Shown here: in pieces, positions 6,906-10,677 of the stretch
How the letters are laid out: every line of letters begins with the position of its first letter
Numbering within the stretch: position 1 is the first letter of the stretch
From: Spirogloea muscicola
Taxonomy: Eukaryota; Streptophyta; Zygnematophyceae; Spirogloeales; Spirogloeaceae
Length of the DNA: 10,677 nt
Assembly (NCBI GenBank): GCA_009602725.1
Contig: WELB01000002.1
Location: forward strand, 948,218 to 958,894
Direction: 5' to 3'
The notes under the pieces: generated by a model
What the model was told of the DNA's origin: nothing
What the model saw: the letters and a program-made list of their open reading frames with translations, nothing else
Databases searched by the model: none
Position numbers and translations under genes: made by a program

Positions 6906-9900
6906 CTAGGCCTCGTCGGGCTGTGGCTCTGTCATATGCACATGCCGCTGTCTAAGGTTTTGGGAAGTCCCAGTAGAATCCTCTCCGAGCACCTCTGGCT
7001 CTCGCAGCTCCTCAGCCTTGCTTGTGTGCTCAGAGTTTGTTGCTGCCTCCCCATAAGGAGATGTCAGACCCTCCATAGGTCTTAGCAAGTCCGATGGCTG
7101 CAGGGACTGGGCTCCAGTCGATCCTGACGAGGAAGCGGCGCCTGGTAAACCAGACCCACCGCTTACCATCGTCAAAGCCTGGGCCATAGCTCGCATTTGC
7201 TGCATCTGGGCTTGAAGCCACTGCACAGTGGAAGCCAAGCAGTCGAAGTCAAGACATGAAGAAGGTGAGTTGCAGCTGGATTTCCTGCAGCTGGTATTGA
7301 GCGGGAGTGTACAAAGGGATGGGTTGCTGCCAGCAGGCTCACCATCTGCACTAGGGCAGGGTCATGAACAGGGGCCACTTGTTGCTGGAGATGAGTATTG
7401 CCATGGCCCTGACTGACTTGGAAACCTTGCGAAAGCGGTAGCCCAGGCTGATGCAGAGAGCCAGGCGCATGGGGAAACTGATTGAGAGGCCAAGTCCCTA
7501 TAGCGGCTATTTGAGCCTGTGCGGCCATACTAGCCAGTGCTGCCTGAGCCTGAGCTTGTGCTGTCAGATGTGCTCTGAGGTGTCTTTGAAGGTCTATGGA
7601 CTGGGTGCTTGGTGTGCCTTCAGAAGGAGGACTAGCACTTGAAGCCGGCTGCAAAAGTTGGGCATCTGCTGTAGATGTAGGTCCAGAAGACATTCTCTGA
7701 TTTGGAGATACTCCCAGCCCTTGGTGCAGCTGTTGCAGCTGTGCAGAGGTGTACAGATTATACCTGCAATTTCAAACAATTTGAAACAACTAGATTAAGC
7801 ATCTTGAAAGTCCGGCATCTAGGAAGATACATCTCATGCAAGGTGATGAGCAATCTCATGTAAGAAAATGCCAAGAACGGGCAGGTAACTGACCAGTCAT
7901 GAGGGTTAGACTGCCAGGTGCTGAAGGTCTGAGGCGTCCCATAGTTGGCCAATGTAGCAGCCGCATGGATGCGTGCCTGCATGTGCGCATACTGAGCATA
8001 TGATGCAGCTCCTGCTGCATATGGATTCTGAAAGCCATACTGCATGTGAGTTTGGCCATAAGGCTGGGCTCCATAAGTGGCTCCTGCAGCTGCACTCAAG
8101 AGGGTAGCTCATCAAGGACTAAGAAAATGTGATAGAGGTCATCCAACCAGCACAGAAGCATCCTCTGTGGAATTGGACGGGGAGAAAGTGATCATATTGT
8201 AAGAGCGCCCGATCTGCATGTGGTGCTTCAGAGACATCCTTGTACCTCTTCCTTCTGCTCAATTGATACCATATAGGTTCTTGGCTAGTGTCAGCAGAAC
8301 CTTTTTGACATGGGCTTGCATACAATGCCAACTTAGCAGACAATATGCTTGCATCAGGAAATGATGGCAGCTCCCCATTACCTGGAGGATTGGGGGTTTG
8401 CTGAGGGTTGTTGACAGCTTCAGTTGTCTGAGGAGATTCTGGAACCACAGATGCCCGACATGTTGGACACGTCTGTTGCCTCTCCAACCAGGAACGCAGA
8501 CACTGTACATGAAACATGTGGCCACAAGGTAGCTTCTTTGCTGCTGACATCTCTTCTCGGCAGATGATGCAAGTAGCATCCCCCCTGCGCAGACCGGCCA
8601 GGCTTAGGTGTTGAGTACTGAACCGGATTGAGGTACAGCAGATTGCCAGGAGGTTGTTACGGAATTGTCAAATCATGAGCAACGTGGTCAAGGGAGGCAG
8701 AGCGCCCCACCTTCCGAGCTCCTCCGATGTGACGTCTGCAAATCTGTCGTTCATGTTTGAAGTTATGCGCCTGTAGCGGACAAAATCTGAAACTCTGGCT
8801 TTGAAGTTGCGGAATGTTTCGTATAGATCTCGAACCAGGTGAAGTGGCAAACCATAGTACCTGTTGGCACATGCAACAAATAGGAGCTTTGAGTAGCAAA
8901 TAGAGAGCAATCAAGTCTAGGTCCAAGTGCAAGCAACCAATCAACTTCAAACCCTAGTATGCATAATGAGACAAGCCTTCATCAATGGAGTCATGCCTCA
9001 GTGCCTTCCTACCACCTCAAGACAATCTTTGAAGCAAAGTCTGTACCAGCAACTTGGGCCACAGAACGTACACAAAGATAATTGTGAAGAAGATGAGATA
9101 TACTGCAAGGTGCAGCAAGTCCCGCACAAGTTCCAAGTAGAAGACAAACACAGCTTTGTTGTCCCATGAACCCTCCATCACCATGTCTATCTTGTAGAGA
9201 ACGTACTTGATGAAAGTTGCTATTGTAGAGGAAGCAAGAATCACATACCTGCATTACCGCAAACAGAAGCATGCATGATGCGAGTCAATCGGGAGCGCAA
9301 CCACATTCAAGGACTGGAAGACCGCATCATACCTGCGATGGAAGAGATGCTTCTAAATGGAGATACAGGTAGGATAGAGAGTGTAGGGTAAGAGGACATA
9401 CTCGAATGCAAAGAGCAGAAGCACGCTTGGTTTCCTCAAGCGCCAAGTGTAAGAAGCAGCGTACTGGAGGAACAACACGTCAACAAGGAGAAGGAGCGCC
9501 ATGAAGGTAACTATTCTGACATGAGACAGACTGGAGACTGACGGCGTGGTCTCCATGTACTCGACACGCTTCTGGCAGAGCCAGTGGAAGATCTTTATGA
9601 AGAGGAGGGCCGTGAACATAGCCACGAAGAAGACGTCGAACTCCTGTCGGAAGATTGTCATAGCCAGGCAGGTTTCCATGATCTCATGGCGAGCGAGCTC
9701 ATTCAGCCTCTCCACCTCCGCCTCCCGCAACTTTCCCAGGAAGATGATCTTGAGCAGCTGCCCCAAAAGTAGGGTGAATACCAGTGCCATGTTCCCCAGC
9801 ACTACCACGCTCAGCTTGGAGGTCGCCAGGTAGAGAGTGGCAGGGTAGAACTGCTCCCTGGTGCTGTAGGCATGATATATGACCCCGACCGTCACGACCG

Positions 9901-9934
9901 TGCTGACCAGCGCGTAATTCACGAGGCTGATCAT
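6906..9934 (-). CDS. HRD1: ER-associated-degradation E3 ubiquitin ligase HRD1 (synoviolin), seven exons, 664 residues
   Basis: Exons on the minus strand: 9934-9402, 9248-9072, 8860-8711, 8584-8382, 8089-7894, 7763-7343, 7220-6906. All introns are GT-AG and the frame is open to TAG. HRD1 sits in the ER membrane, works with HRD3/SEL1L, and ubiquitinates misfolded ER proteins for CDC48 and proteasome removal. The N-terminus has about six membrane segments (near 5-22, 41-66, 99-120, 140-161, 170-196, 221-245) and the conserved stretches FYPATLYLATSK, KLREAEVERLNE and QKRVEYMETTPSVS. The RING-H2 domain has all eight ligands: C292, C295, C307, H309, H312, C315, C326, C329. The tail is long and disordered: a Tyr/Ala/Gln-rich stretch encoded by exon 5, then Ala/Gln/Ser/Pro-rich sequence. 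The membrane and RING parts are certain from family knowledge; tail exons rest on splice phase and sites. Exon 5 has two acceptors 6 nt apart (8089 or 8083). Exon 7 is read to its TAG without a further intron. Confidence 0.95.
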
Positions 9935-10169
9935 CGCTTCCCCGCCAGCTTCTCCGGGGCTGCGCCGCCTGACGAGCCCGCACAGAGCCTTGCCAAGCGG
10001 CAGAACGACGGGTGGCTATACGACTTGCGGCAGCCGCCGGGTTGTAAATCAGAGGGTGCCGAGGCCAGCACGGGGCCGAGACGCGGACAGAGGGCAGGCC
10101 TGCCGGCGGCCGCTCCGGGGAGAAGCGCCCGGTGAGGGCAGCGGGACGGCGAGGAGGAACGGCGGCGGG

Positions 10170-10192
10170 CGGCGGCGGCGGCGGCGGCGGCG
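10170..10192 (-). repeat. GCC triplet repeat upstream of HRD1
   Basis: An uninterrupted run of about 7.7 triplets lies 236 bases upstream of the HRD1 ATG. It reads GCC on the HRD1 sense strand, the same orientation as the runs before SmD2 and DUF1664. Confidence 0.85.
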
Positions 10193-10509
10193 ATGGCGGC
10201 GGCGGGCGACGGCGCCGGCAAGGGTCTCGCGGGCCGAGAGAAAGCAGCGCGGCGGAGGATATATTCGGCTGCTGGCGTTAATCAAAACAGTGGCAGTAAA
10301 CGCCAAAGCGGACAGGCGCTGGCGACCGACCGGCCGGCCGGCCGGCGGGGGATGGTCGGATAACCACGACCAGCGAGTCGGCTAACCCGTGCGAGCTCGC
10401 TGGGCCGGCGGAAGCTTTTGCTGTTCGTGAGAACATTGCTTAGCCTCTCGTGGTGAAGAAGATGAGCTCGCCCATAGAAGAGAGAAGGTGCTCGCCCATT
10501 GAGAAGAGG

Positions 10510-10543
10510 GGCTGGCAAAGCCAACCCAAAAAGAATGGACAAT
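10510..10543 (-). repeat. 34-base element shared with 178-211
   Basis: On the minus strand this matches the + strand at 178-211 with about 30 identical bases, two mismatches and one gap on each side, beginning TTGTCCATTCTTTT and ending CCAGCC. Both copies lie within about 100 bases downstream of a family stop codon (A at 122, C at 10626), so they are probably homologous 3' flanks. Confidence 0.65.
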
Positions 10544-10625
10544 GTTCAAAGCCAAAGAAAGAGGTGCTGAAAAAGGACTACACTACAAAGTGCAAGATGG
10601 TGCAGAGGGAGATGCAGATGGCTGC

Positions 10626-10677
10626 TCAGTATCCACGTGTGAGCAACAGCAGATCAGAGTAACTCGGAGCAGGAGAA
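10626..10677 (-). CDS. C-terminal end of an unrecognised protein (family copy C), partial at right edge
   Basis: Sixteen codons are read on the minus strand to a TGA at 10628-10626, ending SYSDLLLLTRGY. Eleven of 16 residues match copy A and eleven match copy B, with no gaps and the same stop position. Copy A reads SYSDLHLLSRGY and copy B SSSDFLLLTRGY. Sequence downstream of the stop also resembles that of copy A. The block is short, so the call depends on these comparisons. Function unknown; the rest of the gene lies to the right of the window. Confidence 0.5.
   Translation of the reverse strand, partial: SPAPSYSDLLLLTRGY

Larger units (their letters stand above)
9935..10625. other. HRD1 upstream region and 3' flank of copy C
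   Basis: It holds the HRD1 5' UTR and promoter and, at its right end, sequence downstream of copy C. Visible items are a GCC run at 10170-10192, an exact GGCC-rich palindromic run at 10330-10346, an AT-rich island near 10259-10285, and a degenerate 24-base tandem repeat (10466-10489 and 10490-10513). A lysine-rich + strand frame at 10450-10662 runs antisense to copy C and was not accepted as a gene. Confidence 0.5.

Noticed and set aside
7143-7167. Possible 25-base intron in HRD1 exon 7 (GTAAGC to ACCAG)
   Set aside because: It is far shorter than the other introns, and the frame is open to the TAG without it.
7030-7238. Separate small genes in the HRD1 tail region
   Set aside because: Frame changes are explained by introns with matching phases; the exons join to a single 664-residue frame.
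10450-10662. Lysine-rich + strand frame of about 70 codons with an internal repeat
   Set aside because: It is antisense to copy C and to the shared 34-base element, begins at GTG, and has no recognisable homology. The repeat is a DNA-level 24-base tandem duplication.
1-10677. CRISPR arrays, rRNA, tRNA, bacterial operons or a viral genome
   Set aside because: No spaced direct repeats, no tRNA cloverleaf or rRNA signature was seen, and the genes are spliced nuclear eukaryotic genes.

Overview
The window is nuclear DNA from an intron-rich eukaryote, most likely a green alga and probably of the trebouxiophyte type. The evidence is a plant-type DUF1664 gene, an HRD1 whose membrane and RING regions read like the land-plant protein, GT-AG introns of about 120-380 nt with many CAG|GT junctions, TGTAA motifs of the kind chlorophytes use as poly(A) signals, and GCC/CGG runs at gene starts. 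The taxon is an inference; no species was identified.

Layout, left to right. (1) Bases 1-122: the last 39 codons of a + strand gene that enters from the left (copy A of an unrecognised protein family). (2) 123-1997: no confident gene; it holds a cluster of TGTACAAG-like motifs, a perfect hairpin, a duplicated splice-acceptor-like unit and TGTAA signals. (3) 1998-4783, minus strand: a ten-exon DUF1664 gene, assembled here exon by exon to 276 residues. (4) 5052-5204, + strand: a short reading frame whose last 39 codons match copy A (copy B). (5) 5620-6327, + strand: a complete three-exon gene for the spliceosomal protein SmD2, 106 residues. (6) 6906-9934, minus strand: a complete seven-exon gene for the ER ubiquitin ligase HRD1, 664 residues, convergent with SmD2. 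(7) 9935-10625: the HRD1 upstream region. (8) 10626-10677, minus strand: the last 16 codons of a third copy (C) of the family seen at A and B, entering from the right.

The three identified genes are housekeeping genes: mRNA splicing (SmD2), ER-associated degradation (HRD1) and a membrane or coiled-coil protein of unknown function (DUF1664). Nothing suggests that they form a pathway. Each carries a GCC/CCG triplet run upstream of its ATG on its sense strand. The most unusual signal is the A/B/C family. Three separate places within 10.7 kb encode the same C-terminus, ending in Arg-Gly-Tyr-stop. A and B differ mostly by synonymous changes, and A and C also share a 34-base element downstream of the stop. 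This could be a dispersed gene family or the 3' ends of a mobile element.
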